Source: Echinometra lucunter (taxonomy: Eukaryota > Echinodermata > Echinoidea > Camarodonta > Echinometridae). Taken from it: a stretch of 64,000 bases of DNA. The stretch is taken from NCBI GenBank assembly GCA_029962745.1, contig CM057153.1, forward strand, positions 12,857,241 to 12,921,240, given 5' to 3'. This document shows positions 1 to 12,823 of the stretch, piece after piece (position 1 is the first letter of the stretch; each line of letters begins with the position of its first letter). The notes beneath the pieces were generated by a model, which searched no databases, had not been told where the DNA came from, and was given only the letters and a program-made list of their open reading frames with translations. A program made the translations under genes and the position numbers.

Positions 1-421
1 ATATCATGTCATGATAGTATTGTGTGACAAAATATACAGTGTATTACTGATATGTATATAATATATTATACATATGACTGTATGTGAATTATGATACATA
101 AGAATCTTAATTATTGATGGGAAAATTGTATATTGTAAATAAAATGCATAAGACATGAACTCAACACAAACCTGAAAATGACTTCCTCTGGTATTTGATA
201 TGTTTTGTTTTGTTTTGGATTTTTTTTTTCTGTGATTTTGCTTCCTTTTTTTTTAAGACAGTGGTTCCTTGCATGCTATTGAAGAAAATGTAGGGGAGAA
301 TAAGGATGATTTTTGTGTGTGTGTGTGTGTGATGAAAATGCTTTTTACCATGTGAAAAAATGATTTGTTATGCATGTTGGTGCTTGTGTTCAAACACATG
401 AGTAGTGAGTTAGAAGCAGAT
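1..421. other. AT-rich intergenic DNA, no gene seen
   Basis: Low-complexity AT-rich sequence with short T runs and a (GT)n stretch near 315-332. No open frame with recognisable protein content on either strand. Confidence 0.6.
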
Positions 422-469
422 GAGAGAGAGATAGAGAGAATAGAGAGATGAAGAGTGAGAGAGGGGAAG

Positions 470-508
<39 letters not shown>

Positions 509-660
509 AGGAAAGTGAGGAGAGAAAGGAAGGGGTGGGGGAAGAGGGTGAGAAATTAGGAGAGGGAGACAGAGGGGAAACGGACACGAATGTAGATCAG
601 CGGGAGAAATATACTAAAGCAGTGATGGGGTGAGAGAGAGAGAGAGAGGTAGAGGTAGAA
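422..660. repeat. GA-rich microsatellite tract
   Basis: Long purine tract dominated by (AG)n with pure AG runs near 476-500 and 634-648. Apparent open frames across it read as Ser/Leu or Glu/Arg homopolymers and are translations of the repeat. Confidence 0.9.
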
Positions 661-851
661 GTAGAGAGGTAGATGATACATGTCAAAGAATTCGGGTGTG
701 TAGTAAAGAAAGAAGGAGGAGTGATTATCCAGGAAAATACATAGACAACTGAATGCCCTGTGGACAACTGCCCTAGATAACTATCACCCGAAAACTCACC
801 CTGGACTTCTGTCTATAATAACCCCTATATCCCATAACGAATAAACAACCC

Positions 852-991
852 GGGGAGCGTTTCATGAAGAGTTTTGTCGGTGATTTTCACTGACAACTGT
901 TATAAGCTAGTGAAAATCCTCACATCTGATTGGCTGAGAGCAAATTAGTCAGTGAAAATCACCGACAAGACTCTTCATGAAACGCCTCCCC
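852..991. mobile_element. Hairpin MITE-like element (about 140 bp)
   Basis: Two arms of about 43 bp (852-894 and 948-991) are near-perfect inverted copies. They begin GGGGAGCGTTTCATGAAGAG and end with its complement CTCTTCATGAAACGCCTCCCC less one base at the tip. They enclose a 53-bp loop. No clear target-site duplication is visible. The layout is that of a short non-autonomous DNA transposon; the superfamily is not assignable from sequence alone. Confidence 0.75.
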
Positions 992-3148
992 GATTACCTC
1001 GAAAAACTGTGTGGTACATGTTATGGTCAATAAACATCCATGATTATTACTAATAATCCATGATTATTATTACTACAGACTGGATAAACAGACAGAACAC
1101 CTAGGAGGGGGGGGGGGGGGTTAAACTTACTAGTACATGACCACTGGTGGCAGGGGTGTTTATATTTGGGGGTACTCTAAAAAAAGGGTCTTCAGCTTGA
1201 ATTTGAGGGGGGAGGGTAAAATTGGGGGGGGGGGGGCATACTCCAAAGATTTGGTGACAGGTAAAGAAACAAAGGGGTCCTCAGCATAAAATTTGCAGGG
1301 ACATACCCTATTTTGTCCCTCACTCTTAGTTGTTGTTGTTGTTTTGGTTTTTTTAGGGGACGTGTCCCCTTGTCTCCCCCTACTGTCGGCCCATTCACTA
1401 GAGTAACTGGAATTTATTAAAAGAGCAGAAACAGTAGTGAACGCTGATGGGTTCAAAACAAACATTGCATCGATTCTCCGACGCTGTTACCTGAAATGGC
1501 AAATTTGTTGAATGTGTTTCTGATTCCAAATTGTTGGGTCAACTGGATGTGACTCTCGACTCTTATTCGATTTAAAAAACACACTTAAAACACTGCCATA
1601 ACGGTAAAACAAAAACTAGGTGTAATAACAAGATTACAGACATATTTCTCTACGACGAAATTTTCCAAGCTTCAATGAAATATAATGCTATGTGAAGTTA
1701 TTTTTTATTACAGATGTCTACTTTTTGTGAACCGAATCCATCCAATTGAACGGGACTCTTTATTCAATATATTTAGCTTGTGAAACAGAAATGCATTATT
1801 TTCCAAAAGTTTGAAGAAATTGTTTTATATGTTTTAAACTTCTGGGTTATTTCAAGTCCTCCCTGTCTCCTTTTATCAGTGTTAGCTTTCATGGTCTCTG
1901 ATAAAGATGCCTATATTCCGGGTAAGGCGACAGGCAAATTTTTTACTATGTTCATATTGTTTAACAATGCTGTGTTTTAGTTTACAGATTAAACTTGTTC
2001 TCATATTTCTTCAGAATGATTTTCCTATGAAATATCGCTTTGGCATTTTGCTTGACTTCCAGAAGATGTAGCCTTTCCTTTTTGCATGAAATAAGTTGCC
2101 GGAGAGGAAGACAAAAGAAATTAGAACAATCAGAAATGGCTTGGAAGAGAGTGAGAGAATGGCGATTGATCCAAGCAGAAAGAAGAAAAGAAACAGAGCT
2201 ATGCATGTTAGAAGAGGAAAAGAGAGTCAAAACGAAAAGGGAAAATGAAAAACATCCCACTTCAGAAATAATTATGATTCATGCTGGCATTTCTGAAACC
2301 AATGCCCATTTCCATTGTCCTTTATTCAAAAGACTTGACACAATAACAAACAGAGCCATACAGGCTATAGGGCATTATCCCCCGGGCATTATGCTTGACT
2401 GACTGTATTTAGTCTGTTCGGTGTAAAATTCTGCATTACTCACAATACTCAAGGCCAGGGTTCCGAACTTGCAGTTTGTCCAATCAATGTGGGATGCACC
2501 GTCGCTGGTTGCTATCCCGAGTTGCTATTCATTTACAGTAAAGTGATACCGATTAAACAAACATGCTGATCGAACCTTCAGCCTGATGAATCCATTTTCG
2601 TTCTTTGCCGTTTTGTGGGTTTGGCCAAAACGGATCAATGTGTGCCAGAAGAGGAATTTTCATCGTTATTGTCGACAAGCTTTTCAAATACAGGAGATAA
2701 TGAAACGCAATGTCATCTGGCTTATAAATATTATTTAACTGGCGCACTGTGCAAAGTCATCTGGGACCTAATCTTTGTTTGATATCAGTGCAAGTGTTCT
2801 GCTGGGCATAGCAACAACCTTAACATCGTGGAGTATATCGTATTCACGTTCTGTCAAAATTGAATCCTCGCAGAAAGCTTCCAGATGGAGAGGCGCCAGA
2901 GTAGCCTAACATTATTTGTTGAATGAGGATTCATATAGCCCAGGTGAAGGACAAAGGGAAAGTTTGAGAAAATATTCCGGTATTGATTAATAAGGCTGCT
3001 TCAAGCTGGTATCAGGAAATTGAATGGTCAACTTTGACAATTCTTTCCCCGAGATAAGCGTGCAAATTTGAACACAATTTAAAGAATGTAATGGCAAATT
3101 ATGTATGTTTGATGCAGCTCATGCACATACATCCTTAACCCGTCCCAG
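992..3148. other. Intergenic region upstream of receptor gene 1
   Basis: G runs at about 1107-1120 and 1223-1236, short A/T-rich stretches, and no convincing coding exon. An open frame of 120 codons at 2040-2402 is Arg/Lys/Glu-rich, matches no family I recognise, and has no splice context. The ectodomain exons of the receptor at 3149 must lie in or beyond this stretch, but I could not identify them. Confidence 0.5.
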
Positions 3149-3888
3149 GCCTAAAACGGTTGCAACCTGAACAAGGGACTTTTAGAGTGAAATATCTAAC
3201 CGTCAGGATGGATATTGTTGGAATTATATCACTAATAGGAGCGGTGCTTTCTATTTTCGGTTATATTGGAACCATTGCAACGTATGCATGCATTGATGAA
3301 CTATGGAATATCCCAGGACTTTGTCTCGTAAATGCGTCAGTGGCACTCTTGATTCCAGTCGTCACATTGGTTGTACACTACTGGATACCGTTCAATGGAA
3401 CATCATGCGTTGTTATAGCCATATTTCAACAGGTTAGTTGGCTCGCCGCCTTTACCTGGATGTCTCTTCAGGCAGTGCACATGATCCGCTCATTTGTCCT
3501 TACCAACTGGCAAACGCCCTTGGGACATCCGCAAGACAGAAAGCAGTTTGCCAAGGTCAGCCTGGCCCATGCCCTCATCGGCTGGGGATTGCCAACCGTC
3601 TACACGGCCGTGCTTTTGTGTTTTCACATCTGTGACGCCTGCTTACCTGGTGAGGCCGAGTTTCGGTTTGGTAAAGACGTCAACTCAACGGAGAAATACT
3701 GCTGGCCCCGCCAAAGCAGCTTTGCCAACCATCTGTCTGTTGACCCAATGCTTATTCTTCTCGGGTTCAACATCGTGGCACTACTAAGTATCATGACAGC
3801 AATCATTAGAAAACGAATGGCAACAAGGAAAGCAGCAGGACGGGATCGGAAAAAAGAAATGGCTACAAATCTCCTCATCTTGACTAAG
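3149..3888 (+). CDS. Methuselah-like family-B GPCR, exon with TM1-TM5
   Basis: This exon encodes the first five membrane helices of a family-B-type seven-transmembrane receptor at the plasma membrane. TM1 follows MDIVGIISLIGAVLSIFGYI. TM2 carries the NIPGLCLVN pattern seen in methuselah-like receptors. TM3 holds a Cys and QQVSWLAAFTWMSL. TM4 has IGWGLPTVYTA, and TM5 has MLILLGFNIVALLSIM. The exon opens after an acceptor (CCCAG at 3144-3148; an in-frame stop lies just upstream) and closes at a strong donor, AAG/GTAAGT at 3889, in phase 0. The ligand and the extracellular part are unknown because no upstream exon was found. Subfamily choice between methuselah-like and adhesion type rests on motif resemblance only. 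Confidence 0.8.
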
Positions 3889-4222
3889 GTAAGTCACCGA
3901 GAATTACTCTAGTAAAAGAGCACAATTTTTATAATACGCTCCAATGACTGCCTCCAACTCTTCTTTCTTTTTAATCTGAATGTATCAAAATAGTATAGGC
4001 CCCTACGAAAGACTAGTAATTTCTAATCGAACATTAACAATATACATCCTTGATGTTGACGTCATTGTTCAGAGTAGCTCATATTCTGTCTATTAAAGGA
4101 CACTTCATTCGTAATCGTGCTGTCACTGATGACAGCAACACGGTTTTCAAAAATATTGTCAAAATTCTCTTTATCCGCCATGGCTTCAAAATGTAGGCCT
4201 ACTTTTTACTTGATAATTTTAG

Positions 4223-4523
4223 GGTTTGTCATGTTTAACTTCTGGCTTTTCTTTCGATGTATTGGGACCAGCTTTTTGTCTCTTTAGGTGCCACATGGAG
4301 CCCTGTACTGTTGCATCGGTTCTTTCCTGGCCCCCTTCTTCTCGTGATCCATCTCCTCATCAACGCCTGGTTGGGTGTCATCATCTTCATCCTTTTCGCC
4401 AGCTCACAGCGCAGTCGCCGGTTCTGGAGGGACAAGCTGCGGGGGGTTTTCCTGACGAAGGCGGATGACCATTCTAGCGATCTCTACCAGCTGAGAGATT
4501 CTTCGGGTAGCGGCAGAATTTAA
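4223..4523 (+). pseudogene. TM6-TM7 and tail exon of receptor gene 1, frame-broken
   Basis: After a 334-bp intron and a TTTTAG acceptor at 4222, receptor-like sequence resumes, but not in one frame. In frame with the upstream exon it gives no TM-like protein. A second frame (4225-4284) reads a TM6-like FVMFNFWLFFRCIG and then stops. A third (from about 4275 to the stop at 4521-4523) reads LGATW, then LLINAWLGVIIFILF, which fits TM7, and a basic cytoplasmic start RRFWRDKL. Two small shifts would be needed to read it through. Either the gene is a recent pseudogene, or this assembly has indel errors in T-rich runs. Sequence similarity to working TM6-TM7 segments is otherwise good. Confidence 0.65.
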
Positions 4524-4535
4524 GTGATTACTTAA

Positions 4536-4715
4536 TGATAATGAACATAATAGAAATAATAATAATAACAATGATAATAATAATGATAATAATACTGATA
4601 ATAATAACGGTAATAATACTGATAATGATAATGATGGCGATGATTATGATGATGGTGATAATGATGATGATCCTAAAAATAGTAAAAATGATATAATAAT
4701 AATAAATAATAATAC
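4536..4715. repeat. ATA/GAT trinucleotide microsatellite
   Basis: Imperfect (AAT)n/(GAT)n array starting about 12 bp after the receptor stop codon. It is followed at 4716-4756 by a fragment resembling the 3' tail of the local SINE family (TTTTATATAGCGC ... CTAAGCGCTATGG). Confidence 0.85.
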
Positions 4716-4756
4716 TCAGTTTTTATATAGCGCAAATTACAATTAAGTCTCTAAGC

Positions 4757-5640
4757 GCTATGGAAAAGAAGAAAAGCAAGAAGTGAGCATAGAAGAAATG
4801 AAATAGTATGTGGTACAGAATATAGCAGCATGCAAAAAAAGATTGATTACGTAAATACTGCAATGCGCTATACAACGTTACTATTAAGTTTGGAATACAA
4901 AAAAACAAACACACATGATTGCTGAATTGCTGTAATCATTTGTATTAGTATGATTAACAACTTTATTGATATTTACGGTGTATATCATCATTATAATGCT
5001 TAGCTTTTCTATTTCTATCATGACATTGAATCTTATAACCGAATATAACTTCATATGTTAGACATTGTCAGAAGTAAGATATATCGATGTTATAACATGA
5101 TTATAGTCAAAACATGTATACATTCATATCATTACTATGCTTTCAGCTAATCCTTTTTATTTATTGTTTGTTTTAATGAACTATGTTGTAGTGTAAGAAA
5201 AGGTTAAAGGTATGCAAAATCTACCGACATTCTGTTCCACATTGAAAATAAATTTATTTGATCAAGTCTTCACTAATTCAACATCATGGTACAATTGTTA
5301 CCCATTTCCTTGTGTTTTGTGGATACTACAAGATCTGCGGTTTGCTTTTAGTGCTCTCTTTCATTCTTATTCACTTTGTCATATCAATCATATTTGTGAA
5401 TGGCATGTTTACATTATGCCTTTTGATTGTTATATGCTCCGATTGCCGGAATGTGTTTTCTCATCGATCGATTTATTAGTTTCGAGAGTTAAATTGTGTG
5501 CAATATGGTAAGGTTTGATATCAGAAGTTATTGCATTAATGGGATTCCTGGTTATGACTGAATAATGGATTTGCAACCATAATTGTTCCTTGCGTTTGAC
5601 TGGACTATTTAGATCCAATGGTCATGCAGTTTTCCGTAAT
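4757..5640. other. AT-rich intergenic DNA
   Basis: No coding exon recognised. The longest open frame (5212-5511, 99 codons) is hydrophobic and Cys/His-rich by composition, without family similarity or splice support. Confidence 0.5.
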
Positions 5641-6005
<365 letters not shown>

Positions 6006-7463
6006 AAACATAATTATTATAATACTCAAGGAAATAACTATGCATCAATAATTATGATTTGAAAATATGTAATAGAAATCATAGTGGATCTACTCCAAAG
6101 TGATTCAAAGCAACATTGATTCCGCTATATTATTTTTTTCTCAGTATGGAATTCCACTCCCAAGCCAAGTGATAACTCTAATGTGACTTCTACAGAGAAA
6201 AAATGTCCACTTCTCCATCAATTCAAACAGTGCTGTATAAGTTGTGTATGGTCAAAGTGAAACCATTGACCAACCACACATTCCTTGAATATAGCTACGC
6301 TACAAGCTTTTCTTTAACAGCACATATAACTGGGCAGGCGGGAATGCCTTTCCTCTCACCTAACCGTCTACAGGTGGAGGTGCAAAGGTAAAGTTTCTGA
6401 GGTCTTCAAAAAATGTTCTGTTGTAATCTGCATATGGTATTAACTACCATTTTTTTGGGGGGGGGGGTCATATTTAGAAACTAGCGGTATTAATGAGGAT
6501 AGCGAGAAATTTTGCTTGCTTTTGATAAAAATCTCGCCTTTGTATCTTTAAAAATGAGTTCATATTTATGAATATTGTCAAGGGAAGCATAATACATGAT
6601 TATGAAATCAAGTAACTGAATTAGTTATGTTCACTACCGATATAGTCATTTCTGTTTATCTTTTCTTCATATCTAGGAATATTTAAGAATAGCGAGTTGA
6701 GTATTGATTTTTCATCATGTTCATCACGCGTCTCGTCGATCTCCTACTCTTTAAATGAATGCTCTCATTATGCCATTGGATGATTGAAAATAATGTCTAC
6801 ATAGTGATTTTCTTCTTCGAAATGGATACGAGTACTGATTAAAGTCATTAAGCGAGCGTACAATCACAAACACATTAAAAGAAATGGATGCGCCGATGAG
6901 ATGGTGGGGTGAGAGAGGCGATAGGAAGAGGGACTTACACCCACTTTATCCTGTCATTAGTGAAGAATACACCCCCCCCCCCCCCCATCGACGCCCTATA
7001 CGAATTCATCTGTCATTGAAAGAGAGAGGGAATTGGGAATGAAAGCACGCGCATGTGTGTGTGCGGGCGGATGAAGGTGGGTGTGTGTGTGTGTATGTGA
7101 GAAAGAGAAAGAGAAAGAAAGAAAGAGTGAATGAGAAGAGAAATATAAAGAACGAGATACGTAACGGATAGAATTATCTTATACGCTGTGTTATAGAAAA
7201 ATAGATACTCTAAGTGCGATGGTATCGTGTTAATACTTTGTAGCTAGCAGCCGCAGGCACCTGACAGGGGAGTGCAAAAAGCCTCACACCAACTGTTATA
7301 CATGCACATCAAATAACCCTGGTTGTTAGGGTTAATGGACTGCACAACCTGCCTCCGGGGGCAGCATTAATTGCCATAACAATCATTTAGTATTAGCACT
7401 TGACAATGATATTGACAGATTTGAAGGTACAGGAAAAACTTTCTGTCTGATAAGGATAAGAAA
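6006..7463. other. Intergenic, low-complexity patches
   Basis: Contains a T/G run at about 6450-6468, a C run at 6970-6987 and GT/GA-rich stretches at 7040-7130. No gene recognised. Confidence 0.5.
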
Positions 7464-7705
7464 CTCTTAGAAAAGTGTGCCAGTTGAACCCCTTTTCCCC
7501 CTGTATTTAGAACCTCCAAAAAAGGGTTCTATAAAGGGTTCTTTATTTTAAGAACCCCAAAAGCCTCCTTGTACAACCAAAATTGGTTCTAAAGATCCCT
7601 TAGAACCCTTTAAAGAACTAGGTTATTGATGGTTCTTTGAACAACCTTTAAATTTCCATATATGGAACAAGAAAAGGTTCTAATCAGCTCCATTTTTTCT
7701 AAGAG
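7464..7705. mobile_element. MITE-like element with CTCTTAGAAAA termini
   Basis: The ends are inverted: CTCTTAGAAAA at 7464 and TTTTTTCTAAGAG ending at 7705. A possible 4-bp target duplication GAAA lies at 7460-7463 and 7706-7709. The interior holds several AAGGGTTCT/AGAACCC direct and inverted units. Non-autonomous and non-coding. Confidence 0.65.
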
Positions 7706-8517
7706 GAAATGAGGATGATTTTGGGTATCTTCCTGATTTTTTCACTTTGCAAGTAATTTCTTGCTTAACCGTGGGTAAACATGTCGTGAAATACTGGCCT
7801 GGCATAAAACGACATATAAATCTAAATTCGTAACGCAATTTACACAAAATTTTGTTTTTCCATACTCTTTTATTCTGATTTCATCAAAAACAAAAACATT
7901 TAACATTTCATTTAACCAATTAACAGTTCAGATCAAACTATTCAACACTTAAGATTTCATATTTCATTTTTTCAATAAATTAATATATACAAGAATCATA
8001 TAGAACTTAAGAAAGAAAAAATAATGAAATCAGTTATTGTGAAAAAATAATTAAGACACCACTCCACCCCACCCCCACGGAAGAAACTCTTTCCTACACA
8101 CGCGCCCGCACACGCACACACAAAACCACACATAAAATACATGTAATGAATATATAAATACCTATACAGTTTTCTTTTCTTTTCTTGCCACAGCGACACA
8201 CCCACAAAAAATAGGAACACTGAATCTTTATCATTACAGCTTCACTTTCCTCCCTATTTCATCATAATACGTTTGAACATGATATTTGGAACGCATTTAT
8301 TAGTATTGGATTTTTTGACCAAAATAAATTTTCCTTAATTACATTTTGGACACAAAATGATAATTGAAAAGAGACATCTGAATACGTCACTCTAGACGAA
8401 TTAGGGAGTCTGTAGAAATAAGGTTTAAACATGCTGCTGACGCAATGTTAACGTGACGTTTCAGGTTGACTACCGGTTACCATGGTTACTGTCCAGTTTT
8501 GGAAAAAAAAAAAGAAT

Positions 8518-8965
8518 GATGATCTTGATAATGTTACAGGAACTTGTTCCTACAATTGCTAATAACTGATACAAATTTGTAGAAAATTTTTAGTAAATGT
8601 CTGCAGAATTTTTAATTTTTGAATGGGCACTGACGTCTGTGGGCACTGAAGAGTGGACGTACGCGTACGCGCGCGATTAATATGAAATTTTAGGGATTTT
8701 AATAATTCAAGACAGATATGAATAAGAAACAATTTTCTGTTATGAAGATATAACCATACGTTGATTTTCCCAAAATCGCACCTGGATGACGTCACATTAA
8801 CTTTATGATCTTGAAAAAGTTACGGGAACTCGGTGTTAATGTACTACTGATACAAATTTCGAGAAATTGCCTGACTAGATTTTGAGTGAGTCTGCAGAAT
8901 TTTTCATTTTTTGTGCGCCCCCTGACATGCCTAATGTGCGGACGTACAAGTACGAGCGCATTTAA
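8518..8965. repeat. Two diverged tandem copies of a ~290-bp repeat
   Basis: The pattern GATCTTGAxAAxGTTAC.GGAAC, then CTGATACAAATTT, CTGCAGAATTTTT and a GGACGTAC..GTACG block occurs at 8521-8670 and again at 8807-8955, offset about 286-291 bp. Fragments of the same family recur at 11277-11376 and 37957-37975. Function unknown. Confidence 0.65.
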
Positions 8966-9961
8966 GTTTGTAAAATTGACTGGCTTCAAATTAACTTTAT
9001 TCATGCCAGATATAAATTCTAAGCATTTTTATAATAGCTCGCATTGACAAAGAAAGGTGCTTTCACCAAAATACCAAAATATTTCCCATTGAGATAAGAC
9101 GTAAACGGAAAATGGGATTCCAAAATCACATTTAGCAGTTAAAATATGACCATGATTTCAACATTTGATTTTAAAAAATGAATGTCATAGTCTTGTCTGG
9201 AATTTTGTCAGGTACAACACATACGAATCTCGGCGATATTTCTATCTCACAAATCAATCCTAAACCCTCTTATCTTATCAATATTGTAAGTTTATGCATA
9301 TATGCATATCATTCTCTGAATTGACGCCACGTCTCCGTATGACCATGTTACTGTAAAATTGCAACTTTGTATTATATAGTTTGTATATTATTTTCTGATA
9401 TTGTGTATTTATACGTAATGCCAACAAAACAAATTTCCTTAATGGACCAATAAATTTATCTGTATCTGTACCTGTATCTGAAAAGTGAGCATAAAAGGAG
9501 ATATTGCTCAAAGAACGACTGGAATGTAGAATCAAGATTTGAGAAAAAGAAAGACACCAGTCATAGAGAAAACACGCAAAATGTGAAGGAAAAAAAATGA
9601 CATGCCTCTTTTAATCGGAAAAATAGACCATGATGCCGTTGCCAAAATCAAAATAAATATCAATTTTCCTTTTGAGAATTGTCTCAACTATAACACATCA
9701 AAATCCGGTTGAAAAATCAACCAACAATCAGCGAGACCGTGAGCCTCAAACCTGTCAAATGAATACAGAAAATATGACGTCATAAATTCAAAATCGAGTT
9801 TTTTAGTTCAGAGGCCGATATGATGACGAAAAAGCCAACATGGAAAGAGCCCATTTTTTTTTTCATGGATTCATTTCTGCAATTCAAATGTTTTCAGAAT
9901 ATGTAATAAAATTTAGGGATTCTGAGCTTTTTAAAATTTTGAGCGCGCACTGACTATGATA

Positions 9962-9993
<32 letters not shown>

Positions 9994-10106
9994 TGATTAT
10001 AATAATGATAATAATAATAACAATTACAACTATAATAAGTATAATTATAAATAACCACTCTTCTGGTTTTCCATCGCATTTTCAAACAAAAATTCTAAAA
10101 TATGAT
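8966..10106. other. AT-rich intergenic DNA
   Basis: No gene recognised. Holds a (GAT)n run at about 9957-9992 and short fragments of the repeat at 8518-8965. Confidence 0.5.
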
Positions 10107-10338
10107 GAGCGAGCGAAGCGAGCGAGCCAAAAATAAGCGATTTTCTGGTTTTAAATCGAATTTTCAACTAGAAATTCTAACATATGATGGTTGTTTATGA
10201 CAGATTATTAAAAGTTTTATTAACGATTAATTCAAATATCATTTCTTCCTTAAAAAGTTGGGGGATATTTGTACACGCCATCCCCCCTCTCAAAAAAGTG
10301 GGGATATATCCCCCCATCCCCCGGGATTTACGCCAATG
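10107..10338. mobile_element. Right-end fragment of a hAT-like element
   Basis: Begins with a palindromic GAGC/GCGA array (10107-10128) and ends in alternating G and C runs (10259-10325) closed by GGGATTTACGCCAATG. The order of array, GGGGGAT, GTACAxGCCATCCCC, GGGGATATATCCCC and terminal GC-rich tip matches the right end of the complete element at 40123-41041. I found no matching left tip, so this looks truncated. Confidence 0.5.
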
Positions 10339-10547
10339 ATGCACAGACATAAATAGAAGATATACGAACCGTGACAAACGAATATAGAATATGGACTGAC
10401 ACACATTATTATTTTTAATTCTGTTGTTACCCCACTTCAGAAAAACTGTGACAGCGCCGAAATTACCCAGAAGTAATATAAATAACTACATAAATCAGAA
10501 TAATGATCGATATAGTAATGATAGTAATCGTCATTTCAGTCACATTA

Positions 10548-10658
10548 ACGATGATGATGATGATGATGATGATGATGATAACTATTATTATTATCATAGG
10601 CATAATAACATTAATAATAATCAGTAATTTACTAATTATTATTATTATTATTATCATC

Positions 10659-10728
<70 letters not shown>

Positions 10729-10780
10729 GTGTAGTTATTGTTGTTGTTATAATGATAATAATTATCATTATCATTATTGC
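10548..10780. repeat. GAT and ATT triplet arrays
   Basis: (GAT)n at about 10549-10578 is followed by a long (ATT)n at about 10637-10728. Poly-Ile and poly-Asp open frames here are artefacts. Confidence 0.95.
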
Positions 10781-11380
10781 TTTTCCTATCATTTCTAAAC
10801 ACGTTAATTCAGTTTAATTGTAGGCAAACATCCTTCCCTAAAACCTGGGGGTGATGATTGTACATGTCATCCCCCCCCCCCTTCCCGCTGCCTTCACCCC
10901 TGCATGAGGTGCTTATAATTTTTCACTCACAGGTTTTCTGAGGAAAAGAAAAAGTTTTTCAGATTCTCTTGGTGAAGTTGGAAAGTATGTGCAGTGTGGA
11001 GTACCAGGTTCAAAATTGTAGTGAGGTTGTGGAATCCTATTGCCTTCCATATGTGTTTATAGAATGATCAAGACATCATTGTTCAACAAAGTTCTAAGAA
11101 GTATGAGATTCCCAAATGATGGCAAGTCAAAAACTTTGCATGGGAGTTTATAACCATTAATGCTTGCTTCCATTTGGAGCTTACAGAGATTTATGAAGGC
11201 CCCCAAGTTTCTGCTTTTTACCCTTGGCTTTTCAATTTATGTATTGGATTGAAATTAACCGAATATGAATGAAAAAATGACTTTCGGTTATGAAGATACT
11301 GATTTAATTTTCACAAGATGACTCCTTGACTTTTTGACCTTGAAAAAGTTGCGGGAACTCGACCTTATGAGGACTGATAA

Positions 11381-11865
11381 GGGCAATTCCATGGTTGTTA
11401 CTCACGTTACATTTGGAGAGATATTGATTACCTCTTAATCACCTGTTCTCCGACTACAGGTGTTTCAAGGTAAATGAGTTTTATTCACATCACTGCACAT
11501 ACATGTGTATATCACTATGAACATGATAGACAAAGAAAGCGGACAAAATAAACAACCCCTCATCCTACCCTTCACAATGGTTCTGGTAGTCAAAAGAACA
11601 TCCCTTCACTGCTATTGTCTAAAATATGTGGAGCAAGTGTCACATGCATATTCACCTGGAACTACATGATTAAACATAATAGCTGTGAAGGGATTTGCTT
11701 TTGACTACCAGAACCATTGTGAAGGGTAGAATGAGAGGTTGTTTATTTTGTCCGCTTTCTTTGTCCGCCATGTTCATAGTGTATTAGAGTAGTACATGCA
11801 GCATCAAAACTTCAGAAGTTGGTTACTCACGTTACTCTATTTTGGACCAACATGTGGAATTGCCC
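11381..11865. mobile_element. Foldback element with GGGCAATTCCATG termini
   Basis: The tips GGGCAATTCCATG (11381) and CATGTGGAATTGCCC (ending 11865) are inverted. A flanking 4-bp ATAA is present on both sides (11377-11380, 11866-11869). Inside, two arms of about 100 bp (about 11513-11610 and 11681-11783) are near-perfect inverted copies, so the whole element can fold into a long hairpin. No coding capacity. It shares tip sequence and target type with the element at 38072-38499. Confidence 0.85.
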
Positions 11866-12466
11866 ATAACTGACCGAAATGTGATGCAAATTGACTGAGT
11901 CGATTATGAGTATTCGATTCCACAAAAAAGTGGGTGGAAGGAATAAAAATAAAGAACAAAGAAAGAAAATTCTGACGAGATTAAGAGATGATCTAAGATG
12001 ACAGACCACCTAATGATGAATTTGGAGATGAGTATGACTTGGGTATTAAATTTTGCAGTAGCACAATAACGTTTGTCAAAAACACGCTGTCACCAACAAC
12101 TCATTTAAACAAAACCCAATAAAAATGCGACTAATATCCACTTAGATTTAAAGAAGCCCTTCGGAATAACTGGGTCACGAGCTTCAGTACACTCGGTGTC
12201 AATTCTGTTTTTTTCCCAATTAAATACTAGAAGCTCATCCAAACAAGTAGTAATCATGGTAGGAAACGATAATGGACTCGCTCAACATACATAATTCGAA
12301 CTGCACTTAATAAATGCGTCAGGCAGTCGATGAACTTGCATTTTCATCGGATCGAGTTTGCGTGATTACTGTTGACAATTACTCTGAAACTTCAGATTGA
12401 TTTGAGAAAGCGTCGTCTAGTCTATTAAATCATGGATTGGAAAGTGTATCCATATACATGTATATC

Positions 12467-12503
<37 letters not shown>

Positions 12504-12582
12504 AGATTGGATGGATGGGGTCCCATAAGATATAAAAGCCCCACTTAATATGATGATAACATTCCGTTCTATATAGCATAGC
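11866..12582. other. Intergenic DNA with a GA microsatellite
   Basis: Only (GA)n at about 12469-12500 stands out. No gene recognised. Confidence 0.5.
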
Positions 12583-12823
12583 CAGGGCGGCGCTACGGGG
12601 GGCAGGGGGCGATCGCCCCCTATGATTTTACAAGGGATTTTAAACAAAAAAGGGAGGAGAAAAAGAAGAAAAAATGAGGAGGAAGAAAGAAGAGTATGGG
12701 GAAAGAGAGGGATGTGTCATGCAACTATACAATACCCCTATTTTTTTTCATTTAAAACGTAAGTTAACTCACCTGTGGGTCATCTTGCCCCCTCCCTTTC
12801 ATAATACCCTGGCGCCGCCCCTG
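12583..12823. mobile_element. hAT-like MITE (241 bp)
   Basis: Tips CAGGGCGGCGCTACGGGG (12583) and CCTGGCGCCGCCCCTG (ending 12823) are inverted with small mismatches. The flanking octamers AGCATAGC (12575-12582) and AGTATAGC (12824-12831) match at 7 of 8 positions. An 8-bp duplication with CAGGG-type tips is the signature of hAT transposons. No transposase inside. Confidence 0.8.

Noticed and set aside
2040..2402. 120-codon open frame rich in Arg, Lys and Glu
   Set aside because: No family similarity, no splice sites or conserved motif; composition alone does not support a gene.
10463..10817. Open frames of about 105 codons on both strands
   Set aside because: Almost pure Ile/Met/Asp from (ATT)n and (GAT)n arrays.
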